Assembly (NCBI GenBank): GCA_029259745.1
Contig: JAJDEO010000069.1
Location: forward strand, 62,001-126,000
Origin: Planctomycetota bacterium
Lineage (GTDB): Bacteria > Planctomycetota > B15-G4
DNA length: 64,000 nucleotides
Direction of reading: 5' to 3'
Shown here: positions 36,558 to 46,275 of the stretch, in pieces
Position numbering within the stretch: the first letter of the stretch is position 1
Layout of the letters: the number at the start of each line of letters is the position of its first letter
Position numbers and translations under genes: made by a program
Notes under the pieces: model-generated
The model's input: only the letters and a program-made list of their open reading frames with translations
What the model was told of the DNA's origin: nothing
Database searches by the model: none

Positions 36558-38465
36558 TCAGCGCAGCGCCTCGAGCACCGCCATGATCTGCTGGATACTC
36601 CGCCGGCGCAGCTCGGGGTCGGCTCCGGCTCCGAGGTGTCCCCCTTCAGGCGACTGCCTCAGCCGTTCGGGTGGCACGATGCTGGCGATCCAGTCCGGAT
36701 CGCCGTCGCGCAGCAGCGGATCGTTGTCGTGCGTGACCATGAAGATGCGGTCGTTGGCGCGCAGCTCGGCCGTGAAGGTGCGCAGATCGGACGTGGCGAA
36801 GAGGTCGGCCTCGGTCGCCCCGGGCTGCTCGGTCTGGAGCCACGGGAGCAGGAAGGCGAAGGCGTATTCGATGTACGAGTACTCGCGGATCTCGCGGTAG
36901 GCCGGCCCGCGGTCGTCATCGTCGAGCTCGGTCAGGAGGACCCCGAGGTCGTTGCGGCGCTGACTGGCGTAGATGATGTCGGCCAACGTGAGCCGGAACG
37001 ACAGGCCGATCAGGAAACGCGCCTCGCTCTCGGCGAACTCGAGGTCGAGGTCGGGGTCGACGGCGCCCTGTCCGAGGTGCGAGGCCTTCCGCAGCGCGGC
37101 CAGCATGCGCTCTTCACGATCCTCGGCGGACCAGGCAAGCGGCGCGCGGTAGAACGTGTCGAGCGTCACCATGGCGTGACGCGTCGAGATCGGGGCGTCG
37201 ACGGAGACGTAGAGGTCGAAGCGCACGAGATCGGGTCGGGCCTGCTCCGACGCCGCGATCTGCAGGGCCTGGTAGGCCCCCATCGAGAGCCCGACCAACA
37301 CGACGTCCGTGACCTCGCAGTGACTGCGGACGTCGCGCACGATGGCGTCGAGCGCGTGGTGGAGGTCGGCGGCGTCACGCGGCGCGTAGCCTGGCGTGCC
37401 CGAGGTGGCGGCACTCTTCATGAACTCGGGGTGGAAGGCACTGCTCACCGTCACGGCGTGCCACCCCTCGTTGCACACGGTCTCGGCCAGGGCCAGGGCG
37501 TGGTTCGATGAGCGGTGCGAGCCGAGGCCGGGGACGCACACGGCGAGCGGCCGCGCGCCTTCGCTGAGCCAGCAGTTGTAGGGCAGACGCCGCCCGGTCG
37601 CCGGGATCAGCACGTCACGCTCGCCGGCGAGAATGTCGAAGTCGCCGTCCTCGGGGCTCAGGAATACGGCCTTCAGCGTTTGATTCGCGGCACCGTCGGT
37701 CGCGCGCGGAGCTTGGTAGTCGGTCGTCTCGCTGTTGCGGATCACGGACCAGACGAGGCGACTGAGCTCGTAGGCATCCGGCGCCGTCGAAGTGACGCGG
37801 CGGTAGGTGCGTTCGACGAGCGAGAGCTGATTGAAGCGCAGGAACGTCGATGCCGGCCCGCCGATGTAGTTGATCAGGTCGAGGAGCATGTCAGGCCCGA
37901 GGCCGGTGGCGTCGCGCGTCGTGCTCGGGCCGGCAACGGGCAGCATCAGGAAGGCCGGGTCGTCCCAGCCGGCATCCGCGAGCGTCTGGCCCGTGTCCTC
38001 GTCGCTCCGCCGCCACTTCCAGGTCGTGGCCGGGTCGAACAGACCGAGCAGCCCGACCGTCGTGTTGATCACGAAGCGCATCGACTCGCTGCCGGCCTCA
38101 CGCCACTTGCCCTGCACGAGGCTGTTCACGGCGCGCTTCGGGAAGGCCAAGTTGTCGGCGGCCAGCCCGAGTCGCTCGCGCGCCGTCTCGGGTGTGATCG
38201 CGCGCCACACGACGCTCAGCGGCGTGACGACCCAGTCCATGAGAACGTCGTTGAACGCCGCGACGTGACGGTTGAACGGCTCGATCGGATCGCGGATCAA
38301 GTCGATCGCGGGTGGTTCGGGTTCAGCGAAGGCTCGCGCGCCGGGCCCGTCGTACGACGACCAGTCGCGGTGACGTGTCTCGATCGTCGAGCAGGCGGCG
38401 GCGAAGGCGAGTACGGCCGCAAGGGTCAGGAGGCGACGCAGGCCGCAGCTTGGGGTGAACGACAA
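36558..38465 (-). CDS. MlaA-family lipoprotein fused to an alpha/beta hydrolase
   Basis: The 635-aa product begins at a TTG (GGAG upstream) with a lipoprotein signal peptide and lipobox FAAAC (Cys25). Residues about 55-240 match MlaA/VacJ, the outer-membrane lipoprotein that removes mislocalised phospholipids: DPIEPFNRHVAAFND, LAFPKRAVNSLVQGKW, FVINTTVGLLGLFDPA and FLMLPVAGPSTTRDA. Residues about 285-635 form an alpha/beta hydrolase with nucleophile motif GLSMG (Ser394), a late Asp near THDNDPLLRDGD and His610 in EGGHLG. MlaA is normally about 250 aa and stands alone; joining it to a serine hydrolase suggests a lipid-cleaving role at the outer membrane. That role is inferred. Confidence 0.85.
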   Translation of the reverse strand: MSFTPSCGLRRLLTLAAVLAFAAACSTIETRHRDWSSYDGPGARAFAEPEPPAIDLIRDPIEPFNRHVAAFNDVLMDWVVTPLSVVWRAITPETARERLGLAADNLAFPKRAVNSLVQGKWREAGSESMRFVINTTVGLLGLFDPATTWKWRRSDEDTGQTLADAGWDDPAFLMLPVAGPSTTRDATGLGPDMLLDLINYIGGPASTFLRFNQLSLVERTYRRVTSTAPDAYELSRLVWSVIRNSETTDYQAPRATDGAANQTLKAVFLSPEDGDFDILAGERDVLIPATGRRLPYNCWLSEGARPLAVCVPGLGSHRSSNHALALAETVCNEGWHAVTVSSAFHPEFMKSAATSGTPGYAPRDAADLHHALDAIVRDVRSHCEVTDVVLVGLSMGAYQALQIAASEQARPDLVRFDLYVSVDAPISTRHAMVTLDTFYRAPLAWSAEDREERMLAALRKASHLGQGAVDPDLDLEFAESEARFLIGLSFRLTLADIIYASQRRNDLGVLLTELDDDDRGPAYREIREYSYIEYAFAFLLPWLQTEQPGATEADLFATSDLRTFTAELRANDRIFMVTHDNDPLLRDGDPDWIASIVPPERLRQSPEGGHLGAGADPELRRRSIQQIMAVLEALR

Positions 38466-38667
38466 GGCTGTCTCCGATTCGCAGAGGCCAAGGAGCCTCG
38501 AGTCACAGTGCGGCGCATCATGCCGACGTGCGCGCGGCGGTGCCACTCGTGCGCCCACCTTGGTCGGGTCCCGGCACGCGGTCGAACAACACATCGACAC
38601 CCATGACCGCACTCGGCACGACCCCGTGGCACGGTCAGGCCGTTCGTGACGCCGCAGCCCGCGTGAT

Positions 38668-39951
38668 CTACTCGTCGGCGCGGATCTCGGCCGTGAGCCG
38701 CTCGAGGAGCGCGACATCCTCTTCGACTCGGCGCACCGCCGGGATCGACGCGCGCCAGCCGTCAACGAGCGTCGGGTCGGCTGCCACCGACGACAACGCG
38801 GCCGCGAGCGCATCGACATCACCGACCGGGAACGTTTCCCCGCCGCCGTGGGCGACGAGTTCCCCCATCCCGCCGCGGTCTGACGTCAGCACCGGAACGC
38901 CATGCTGCCAGGCCTCGTGAATCGTCAGCGGGGAGTTCTCCCACCACAACGATGGCACGACGAGCAGGTCGAGCTGCGCGTAGATCGACGCCTTCGCATC
39001 GGGCGTGAAGGGCCCCGCGAGCGTCAAGGACTCGCAACGCGCCTCGATCGCGCGCAGCCGCTCGGTGACGTCCGGGAACCACGTCAGCGGCCCGTGGACC
39101 GAGCAAATGAGCGGGCCACTGGCGGCCGCCGCCGCCTCGGCAAAGACTTCGACGCCCTTGTAGTCGCTCAGCGTTCCCACGAACCCGACGCGCACGGGCG
39201 AACGCGTGGCCTCCCGCGCGCCGATCGGATCGATGGCCGGAAAGCCGTAGTCGGCGTGCACGACGGAGGCGGGTTCGAAACCGGCTGCCACGAAGCGGTC
39301 GTGGAGGAAGCGCGACGGCGCGATGAAGCGCTGGACGTGACTCTTTGCCGCGGCGAGGTCGCGTGCGCGCTGCTCGAGCGCCCGCGCAAACCAGCGCCGA
39401 TCGCCGAGGTCGGCGTGCCGACCGTCGCAGCTGGCGTCGCTCCAGCGCTCGCGATCGATCGGATAGACATCGACGCAGCGCGCGCAGTCGACCGCTGTCG
39501 CCGTCTCGCAGGCGCGCCCGTCGGCGTCGTACATGAGCCCTCCGCGCGGGCACAGCCACCAGTACTCGTGCAGCGTCATCACTTGCGGGATCCCGCGCCG
39601 CGCCACCTCGGCGAGACTCGAGACCCCCCCGACGAACTGCATCCCCTGGACGTGCACGAGATCCGGCGACTCGGCCTCGAGCACCTGCGCGAACAGCTCC
39701 GCCATGCGCGGGTCGTCCCAATGCTCCGAGACGTCGCCGTAGATGCGATTGTAGATGGCCTCGTGGACCGTGTAGCCGTCGAACTGCCGCCGCGTGAGCG
39801 TGTGCTGCTCGAGCGCCCGGTTCTCCTCGCACGTGAAGACCACGACCTCGTGCCCTGCCTCGCGCAGTGCGCGGCAGAGATTCGCCGTGTAGATCTCACT
39901 GCCCGCCGCATGGTTCGGCAGGTAGTCGTGGATGACCTGGAGGACCTTCAT
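38668..39951 (-). CDS. GT4 glycosyltransferase
   Basis: The 427-aa GT-B protein starts KVLQVIHDYLPNHAAGSEIYT and carries LVHVQGMQFVGG, then the four-Cys motif after LHEYWWLC (C-x13-C-x7-C-x2-C). The donor half has VGFVGTLSDYKGVEVFA, LAGPFTPDA and LWWENSPLTIHEAWQHGVPVL. It lies away from the two main glycosyltransferase runs, between the MlaA-fusion gene and a small membrane-anchored protein gene 48 bp upstream. It resembles the other GT4 proteins closely enough to share a common origin. Confidence 0.9.
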   Translation of the reverse strand: MKVLQVIHDYLPNHAAGSEIYTANLCRALREAGHEVVVFTCEENRALEQHTLTRRQFDGYTVHEAIYNRIYGDVSEHWDDPRMAELFAQVLEAESPDLVHVQGMQFVGGVSSLAEVARRGIPQVMTLHEYWWLCPRGGLMYDADGRACETATAVDCARCVDVYPIDRERWSDASCDGRHADLGDRRWFARALEQRARDLAAAKSHVQRFIAPSRFLHDRFVAAGFEPASVVHADYGFPAIDPIGAREATRSPVRVGFVGTLSDYKGVEVFAEAAAAASGPLICSVHGPLTWFPDVTERLRAIEARCESLTLAGPFTPDAKASIYAQLDLLVVPSLWWENSPLTIHEAWQHGVPVLTSDRGGMGELVAHGGGETFPVGDVDALAAALSSVAADPTLVDGWRASIPAVRRVEEDVALLERLTAEIRADE

Positions 39952-39999
39952 GCGCGGGACCGTCGTGAGCGGGGGGCGCTCACCTTACCGCGCGGTCGC

Positions 40000-40542
40000 T
40001 CAGAGTTCTTCGGGGCGTGCCTCGACGCGCGGCGTGCGGTGCACGACGAGGAAACCCTGCTTGCGCAGACGCGTCGACGAGCGGTAGCCCGTACCCCACG
40101 AGACGTCGATGTCGGCGGCAAGGTGATAGTTGCCGGTGAGGGCGACGATGCGGATCGGGTCGGTGGGCGCCATGTGCCCCTCGAGCCGATTGATCTGGTC
40201 GCACGCGAGAAGCCCGTCACACCCGACGAGCTCGGCGAGGTGTCCGTAGCGCGTGCGCGGCGCCAGGACGATCAACGACTCCCACCCCGCGACCTCGAGG
40301 GCGCGCGAACGGAACTCGTCCTCGCGCCACATCGTGCCGTCGAGGGCTTCGAGGAGTGACGACTCGAGCACCGGGTCGTGGGCCGTGACAAGGCTGTCGA
40401 AGCCCCCCGATTGCATGCGGAAGTACATGGCTGCCACCACGCCGACGGCGAGGAGCAGCATGGCCGTGAGGACGAATCGGCGGACGGCCACCTGCGTGGC
40501 TTGGCGCTGAACGACCCCGGCTTGACCGTAGATGAGTTTCAA
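40000..40542 (-). CDS. membrane-anchored protein, unknown function
   Basis: The 180-aa product starts at a TTG and has one hydrophobic segment (residues about 23-42, FVLTAMLLLAVGVVAAMYF). The remaining 140 residues are probably extracytoplasmic. No family is recognised. It precedes a GT4 gene by 48 bp on the same strand and may be part of the same transcript. The upstream 200 bp (40543-40743) is AT-richer than average and likely carries the promoter. Confidence 0.5.
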   Translation of the reverse strand: MKLIYGQAGVVQRQATQVAVRRFVLTAMLLLAVGVVAAMYFRMQSGGFDSLVTAHDPVLESSLLEALDGTMWREDEFRSRALEVAGWESLIVLAPRTRYGHLAELVGCDGLLACDQINRLEGHMAPTDPIRIVALTGNYHLAADIDVSWGTGYRSSTRLRKQGFLVVHRTPRVEARPEEL

Positions 40543-40743
40543 GGTGTGCGATCTCTGTAAACAACGTGGTCGATATCTCTATCGGCCGGTGGCCCCATTC
40601 CTGACAAGAGAACCTCTGAGGCTTCCCTCGTTGACACACGATGACGTGCGTCTGTCGTGAAGCTCCCCCTGACGGAGATCTCACAACGAGTTTGATGAGC
40701 GCTATCGACGCACCCACCGAACGTAGATCTTACGCGGAATCTC

Positions 40744-42498
40744 TCAACTGGTGGTGCGGACCCCTCCGTGACGCTCGGCTTCGACGCGCTCGGCGAGCCA
40801 GCCGGCCGCCTCTGCGAGGGGAACGAGTTCCTTCGTGCCATCGGCTCGTCGCTCGATCTCGACGTTGCCATCTGTGAGCGAACGACCGCAGATCACGCGA
40901 TACGGGAAGCCGATCAGCTCCGAATCCTTCATCTTCGGACCTGGACGTCCCCAGCGATCGTCGAGGACAACTTCGACACCAACCCGCTGGAGCTCGACGT
41001 AGAGCTTCTCGGCAGCCTGCATCACGGATTCGTCGTTCATCTTCATCGGAATCACGACGCACTCGTAGGGCGCGATCGGCACGGGCCAGACAATGCCCTT
41101 GTCGTCGTGGTTCTGTTCCACGGCCGCCGCAGCGACGCGTGAGACGCCAATCCCGTAGCAGCCCATCACGAACGTGTCGCGCTTGCCGTCCTTCGTTGTG
41201 AACGTGGCGTCCATGGCTTCGGAGTACTTGCGACCGAGTTTGAAGACGTGTCCGACCTCGATCCCGCGCAAGCCGCCGAGTTCAGCCGTGCCGCAGCGGG
41301 CACAGGTGTCGCCCGGCTGGGCGGCGCGGAGATCGTGGAGCGGCGGGCGCTCGACATCACGCCCGAAGTTCACGTCTAGCAAGTGGTGGTCCGTCTGGTT
41401 GGCACCGCAGAGAAAGTTCGTCATGCCTTCGACGGAGTGGTCGGCGATGACGACCACCTCCGCGGCGATCCCGACCGGCCCGGCATAGCCCGGCGCGGCA
41501 CCCGTCACGCTGCGAACGGTCTGTTCGGACGCGACGACGAGGTCGAGACAGCCGAGCGCGTTCGTGACCTTGATCGGCTGGACATCCTGATCGCCGCGAA
41601 TGAGAACGGCGACGGGCTTGACCCCGTCGGCGTAGGTCGCCTCGAACAGCACCGTCTTGATCATGCGTGCGGCTGGAAGTTTGCAGAAATCGGTGAGCAT
41701 TTCGACCGATGTGATCCCCGGCGTCGACTCCAAGTGCATCTCGACGGGCTCGCCACCCGGCGCGCCCTCGCGGAGCTTCGAGTCCGCTCGCTCGACGTTC
41801 GCGCCGTACCCGCAGTTGCTACACGTGAGGAGCGCGTCCTCACCCGTGTCAGCCGTCACCATGAACTCCTCGCTGGCCGCCCCGCCGATCGCGCCGCTGT
41901 CGGCCTCCACGACGACGAACGTCAGCCCGCAGCGTTCGAAGATCTTGATGTAGGCCGCGCGCATGGCTTGATATGAGACATCGAGCCCGGCCTCGTCGAT
42001 GTCGAACGAGTAGGCGTCCTTCATGATGAACTCGCGCCCGCGCATGAGCCCGAAGCGCGGACGGAACTCGTCGCGGTACTTGTTCTGGATCTGGTAGGCC
42101 GTGACGGGCAGCTGCTTGTAGCTGTCGACCGTGTGGCGCAGGAAGTCGGTGATGACCTCCTCGTGCGTCGGGCCGAGGCAGAGGTGCGCGTCCTTGCGGT
42201 CCTTGAGGTGGAACATGATCCCGGCCGACAGGTAGCCGTCCGCGCGGCCCGACTCGCGCCACAGCTCCATCGGCTGGATGATCGGGAGCATCAGCTCCTG
42301 GCCACCGGCAGCGTCCATCTCCTCACGCACGATCTGCGAGACCTTGCGCAGCGTCCGCCACATCATCGGCGAGTACGCGTAGATGCCCGATCCGATCCTG
42401 CGGATGAAGCCGCCGCGTGCGAGCAGACGGTGACTGGCCGATTCGGCGTCGGCGGGATCGTCGAAGAGCGTGCGGTTGAGCAGCCGGGAAGCGCGCAT
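40744..42498 (-). CDS. proS: prolyl-tRNA synthetase, bacterial type
   Basis: The 584-aa class II synthetase joins proline to tRNA-Pro. Visible parts are the N-terminal LNRTLFDDPADAESASHRLLARGGFIRRIGSGIY, motif 1/2 regions (THEEVITDFLRH; YRDEFRPRFGLMRGREFIMKDAYSF), an inserted YbaK-like editing domain with VAVLIRGDQDV and VVIADHSVEGMTNFLCG, motif 3 GCYGIGVSRVAAAAVEQ, and the C-terminal anticodon domain. The insertion identifies the bacterial rather than the archaeal/eukaryotic form. ATG at 42498 begins the expected MRASRLLNRT; the long upstream extension is antisense to the next gene and not coding. Confidence 0.96.
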   Translation of the reverse strand: MRASRLLNRTLFDDPADAESASHRLLARGGFIRRIGSGIYAYSPMMWRTLRKVSQIVREEMDAAGGQELMLPIIQPMELWRESGRADGYLSAGIMFHLKDRKDAHLCLGPTHEEVITDFLRHTVDSYKQLPVTAYQIQNKYRDEFRPRFGLMRGREFIMKDAYSFDIDEAGLDVSYQAMRAAYIKIFERCGLTFVVVEADSGAIGGAASEEFMVTADTGEDALLTCSNCGYGANVERADSKLREGAPGGEPVEMHLESTPGITSVEMLTDFCKLPAARMIKTVLFEATYADGVKPVAVLIRGDQDVQPIKVTNALGCLDLVVASEQTVRSVTGAAPGYAGPVGIAAEVVVIADHSVEGMTNFLCGANQTDHHLLDVNFGRDVERPPLHDLRAAQPGDTCARCGTAELGGLRGIEVGHVFKLGRKYSEAMDATFTTKDGKRDTFVMGCYGIGVSRVAAAAVEQNHDDKGIVWPVPIAPYECVVIPMKMNDESVMQAAEKLYVELQRVGVEVVLDDRWGRPGPKMKDSELIGFPYRVICGRSLTDGNVEIERRADGTKELVPLAEAAGWLAERVEAERHGGVRTTS

Positions 42499-42631
42499 CG
42501 GAGCGGAGCTCGTAGGGGTCGTGGAGTTCGCGCGGGGTGAGCCGCGGGCAAGCTGGGGATTGTACACACCGCCGCCATGCCGACGCTGCGGGTAGGATCG
42601 ACGCCATGAGCCACGTCGACGAGTGCAGCGC

Positions 42632-43432
42632 ATGAAGCGGTCGAAGAGCCAGCGAGCATCCGCACTCGCGCCGTGGGTCGTCGTAGCGGTGATCCTCGCC
42701 GCACCCCCCGGCTGCGGTGATGCGCCCGAAGTGCCCGAGACCCCGCTCGACGCCCTCGTGGCGCCGGCCGACGCGACGGCTGCACAGGACGCAGAAGCCG
42801 AGGCCGGGGCCCTCGACCTCGCCGCGTGCCTGGCGCTCGAGCCCGGCCGACGCTGGGAACTCGCCGTCCCCGACCGCCCCACCAAGCGCCGCACGCTCGA
42901 GGTGGCCGAAGTCCCGCTCCCGTCGGCCGGCGGTGCCGTCGCGCGCCTCGACGAGGTCGGCGCGCAGCTCGTGCGCCTGTCCGTCATCAAGGACGACGAG
43001 CGCAAGGACGTGCTCTTCGCCACGCGCGGGAGCGAGGCCTGGCTCGTCGGGCTCGACGTCGACGCCACCCCCGCCCCGCTCTGGTTCGAACCGTTCGTCC
43101 CGATCTACGGGCCCGGCATCGCGCCCGACGACGAACCGCGCACCACCGACGTCGTGACGTCAGGTCGTGTCTCGATCGATGCGGGACTCTTCGACACCGA
43201 GGTCGACGTCGACGCCAGCGGTTCCGTCACCATCACCTGGACACCGAACGAGCGCGCCGACCGTGTCACCCTGACGCTCGCCGTCGCCCTCGAAGCCGAG
43301 GCTTCGATCGCCGGCCTACCCGTCACGCACGCTCTCGACGAACGCCTGCAGGGCCTGCTCGACGAGTCGACCGGGTGGGTCGAACTCATCGACTCGAAGC
43401 GCACCTACGTCGTCGTCGAGCCCGAACGCTGA
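42632..43432 (+). CDS. putative lipoprotein, unknown function
   Basis: The 266-aa product (269 aa from the GTG at 42623) has a signal peptide WVVVAVILAAPPGC with a Cys lipobox-like end. A Pro/Ala/Glu-rich linker then leads into a beta-rich mature domain (SVTITWTPNERADRVTLTLAVALEAEAS). No family is recognised. It is the only plus-strand gene between 22.6 and 64 kb and is divergent from proS. It converges with the Lon-like gene, their stops 7 nt apart. Confidence 0.6.
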   Translation: MKRSKSQRASALAPWVVVAVILAAPPGCGDAPEVPETPLDALVAPADATAAQDAEAEAGALDLAACLALEPGRRWELAVPDRPTKRRTLEVAEVPLPSAGGAVARLDEVGAQLVRLSVIKDDERKDVLFATRGSEAWLVGLDVDATPAPLWFEPFVPIYGPGIAPDDEPRTTDVVTSGRVSIDAGLFDTEVDVDASGSVTITWTPNERADRVTLTLAVALEAEASIAGLPVTHALDERLQGLLDESTGWVELIDSKRTYVVVEPER

Positions 43433-43439
43433 CTCTCGC

Positions 43440-45884
43440 TCACTCGGCTGATGCGTCGTCTTGCGCGTCATCGTTTTGCTCGCCCTCCACTCCCGCGCGC
43501 TTGGCCGAGACGACCATCTGCCAGTACTCGTAGGCGCGTCGCTGCGCGAGTGCGAGCACCGTGCCCTGCTCGTAGCGGTCGTTTTCGTCGGGCGTGCCCG
43601 CGGGCATGTCGAGGAAGAGTTCGAGCGCCTCTTCGATGCGCTCGACGGCGAACACGCTGAACTTCCCCGCCTCGCAGGCCTCGACGATGTCGCTGCGCAG
43701 CATCAGCTCGGCCGCGTTGCTCGTCGGGATGATCACACCCTGCGTGCCCGTGAGTCCGCCGGCCGCGCACGTGTCGAAGAAGCCCTCGATCTTCTCGGTG
43801 ACGGCGCCGATCGGTTGAATGTGTCCCTTCTGGTCGATAGCGCCCGTCATCGCCAGGTCTTGACGCATCGGGATGCCGGTCAAAGCCGAGATCAGGCAGA
43901 CCATCTCGGCGCCCGAGGCCGAGTCACCATCGATGCCGCCGTAGCTCTGCTCGAAGGCGATCGACGCCGAGAAGACCAACGGGTGCCGCGTGCGAAGTAG
44001 ATGCCGTAGCAGCCCGCCGAGGATGTAGAAGCCCTTGGTGTGGATCGACCCCGACAGCTGGGCCTCGCCCTCGACGTTGATGGTGCCCGCCGTGCCCGGG
44101 CCGATGGTGGCCGTGATGCGACTCGGGAAGCCGTAGACCAGCGAGCCGGCGTGGATCACCGCGAGGCCGTTGACCTGCCCCACGACCTTTCCGCTCGTCT
44201 CGATCCGGATCGTGCCGTCGACGAGTCGTTGGCGATACCGGCGTGCGGGGAGGTCGCCGCGCCGGCGCGCGCGCGCGATCGTGTCACGCACGTCCTCGGC
44301 GCCGACGAGCTTGCGCCCGTCCTTGCGGACATAGAACTCGGCCTCCCGCACGACGTCGACAAGTCGACCGAAGCGCGTCGTGAGCCGCCCGGCCTCGGCG
44401 GCGATGCGCGCACCGTGTTCGGCCAGTGCGCGAACGGCCGCGGCGCTGAACGGCAAGAGCTTCTCTTCCTCCGACAGACGCGCGACCACACCACCGTAGA
44501 AGCGCACGGCCTGCTGGTCGCGCGGGATCGAGCCGTCGAAGTCGGCGAGCACCTTGAACAGCTCGGGGAAGTCGGGGTCACCGGCGTCGAGCGCGTGAAA
44601 GATGCCGGGACTGCCGAGCAAGACGACCTTCACCCGCAGCGGAATCGGCTCGGGGTTGAGCATCACACCGCCCCACGGACCGACGAACTCGGGCGGGATC
44701 ACCTGCAGCTCGCGCGAGCGCAGCGTGCGCACGAGGACCTTCCACGCGCCGGGCTCGGTGAGCAGGTCGCGCGCCTCGAGGATGAGGTAGCCGCCGTTGG
44801 CGCGGAGCAACGCACCGGCGCTGATCATCGTGTGGTCGGACCGGAACTGCCCGTCGCCGGCGAACTCCTTGTCGATGGTGCCGAGCAGGTTCGTGAGCGT
44901 CGGCATGTTCTCGACGATCACGGGTGCGGGGTCGCCGCGTTCGCTGCACGACACGACATTGACCGCGAACAACCGGGCAAGCACGGCCGGGGGACGTTCT
45001 TCGCCGCGCACGATGCGCGCCTCGACGACGTCGTCGACGACTTCGCGCATGAACTCATCGACACCAACGCCCGGGTTGGCGACGGCGATCGGACGCGTGA
45101 CGCCGACGAGCAACGCCCGCATCTCGCGTTCGTAGAGGTCACGCACGGCTTCCTCGTGACGGCCCTTGATCTTACCCATCTGCTCCGACAGGTCACCGAA
45201 TCGTCGCGCGTAGTCGTCGAGCTTCTTCTTCGTCGACGCCACCTCCTCCGCCGTGATCTTGCCCTCACCCGCGAGTGCCGCGTACTGCTCGAACGGCACG
45301 GGCTCGCCCTCGACGATCGGCAGCAACACGTACTGCGTCGCCTGGCCCACCTGCATCATCGTGAGCGCGAGCCCTTGCTCTTGCAGCTCGGCCTCGAAGG
45401 GTTCGCGCAGCACGTCGACCTGCCCCTGGAATCCCGTGTCGAGCGCCTCGAGGCGCTGCTTCATCACAGGCGAGGCCAGCGCCATGCCGAGGTCTTCGCG
45501 TAGGAAGCGAACGAACTCCTCGACGCGATGCTTGAACGCGCGCGCCTTGCCGGGTGGGAAGGTGAGCAGACGCGGGCGATCGGTCTGCGTGAAGTTGTGG
45601 ACGTAGGCGTAGTCCGGCGGCGGCTTGATGTCGTCGCGCAACTCGGCGAGTACGTGCCGGACGAGCGTCAGGCGGCCCGTGCCCCGAAGCCCGCGCACGA
45701 ACACGTTTTGTCCGTGGGCCTGGATCTCGAGACCGAACCGCAGTGCGTCGACGGCGTCATCCTGACCGACGATGCCCTTGATCGGCTGGATCTCGGACGT
45801 CGTCTCGTACGGCGTCCATTCGGGAGGACAGCGCCAGCGGAGCTTCTCGGACGCCACACGCGAAGACTGCGGATCGAACGGCAT
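43440..45884 (-). CDS. LonB-type ATP-dependent protease (AAA_32 / Lon_C)
   Basis: The 814-aa protein combines an N-terminal AAA+ ATPase and a C-terminal Lon serine protease domain. The P-loop is GLRGTGRLT (residues 65-73), with Arg in place of the usual Lys, as in other members of this subfamily. A long helical insertion (about 110-270) follows. Walker-B/sensor regions include ANGGYLILEARDLL. The protease dyad is Ser655 in DGDSASG and Lys698 in TEKIEGF, 43 residues apart as in E. coli Lon (Ser679/Lys722). It probably degrades regulatory or damaged proteins. ATG at 45884 was chosen; GTG at 45890 is nearly as good. Confidence 0.9.
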   Translation of the reverse strand: MPFDPQSSRVASEKLRWRCPPEWTPYETTSEIQPIKGIVGQDDAVDALRFGLEIQAHGQNVFVRGLRGTGRLTLVRHVLAELRDDIKPPPDYAYVHNFTQTDRPRLLTFPPGKARAFKHRVEEFVRFLREDLGMALASPVMKQRLEALDTGFQGQVDVLREPFEAELQEQGLALTMMQVGQATQYVLLPIVEGEPVPFEQYAALAGEGKITAEEVASTKKKLDDYARRFGDLSEQMGKIKGRHEEAVRDLYEREMRALLVGVTRPIAVANPGVGVDEFMREVVDDVVEARIVRGEERPPAVLARLFAVNVVSCSERGDPAPVIVENMPTLTNLLGTIDKEFAGDGQFRSDHTMISAGALLRANGGYLILEARDLLTEPGAWKVLVRTLRSRELQVIPPEFVGPWGGVMLNPEPIPLRVKVVLLGSPGIFHALDAGDPDFPELFKVLADFDGSIPRDQQAVRFYGGVVARLSEEEKLLPFSAAAVRALAEHGARIAAEAGRLTTRFGRLVDVVREAEFYVRKDGRKLVGAEDVRDTIARARRRGDLPARRYRQRLVDGTIRIETSGKVVGQVNGLAVIHAGSLVYGFPSRITATIGPGTAGTINVEGEAQLSGSIHTKGFYILGGLLRHLLRTRHPLVFSASIAFEQSYGGIDGDSASGAEMVCLISALTGIPMRQDLAMTGAIDQKGHIQPIGAVTEKIEGFFDTCAAGGLTGTQGVIIPTSNAAELMLRSDIVEACEAGKFSVFAVERIEEALELFLDMPAGTPDENDRYEQGTVLALAQRRAYEYWQMVVSAKRAGVEGEQNDDAQDDASAE

Positions 45885-46275
45885 CGGCACGACACTCCCG
45901 TGAGGTTCAGGAACAAACTTTCGCCAGCATGCCACACCGAACGGCTCGTGCGTGCGCACAGGCCCCACACACTTTCCAGCCCATTGAAAAACTCATCCGG
46001 CGCGCCGCACGCACCCGAGCGCGCCTGTGCGAGCGCGGGAGCCTCGACGAATCCACCGATTCGCCTGCGTTCCCACACGGGCACAGGCGCACTCGGTCAC
46101 GCACGTCGCACTCGGAGCAGTTCTTCAACACGCTGTTAGCACGGGTTATCGATGGAGAAGCGTAGCGAGGGAGTGGCTGCGTCTGCAGGGCAAGGAGAAC
46201 CGGCATCTTTCGACAGGTCGGCGAAGTGACGCTTCGTCGAGCGCAAGCGGCGTGTTGTTCGACGCAGCCCTGCTG
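45885..46275. other. 391-bp intergenic region containing MITE-like copy B
   Basis: There is no supported gene. The element at 45977-46135 fills the middle. The rest (46136-46275) lies downstream of the flavoprotein gene and includes GGCTGCGTC / GACGCAGCC arms far apart, too distant to call a terminator. Confidence 0.45.
45977..46135 (+). repeat. MITE-like interspersed element, copy B
   Basis: This is the best-preserved 159-bp copy. The left end CAGCCCATTGAAAAACTCAT (45977-45996) and the reverse complement of the right end, CAGCGTGTTGAAGAACTGCT (46135-46116), are imperfect inverted repeats; over 23 bp I count 17 matches. The core at 46042-46068 includes GAATC-CACC-GATTC, a small internal hairpin. 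There is no transposase inside and no clear target duplication. Copy C at 51315-51470 is in the opposite orientation. Confidence 0.78.

Noticed and set aside
40631..40660. TTGACA at 40631-40636 as a plus-strand promoter
   Set aside because: No acceptable -10 hexamer lies at 16-18 nt and no plus-strand gene follows.
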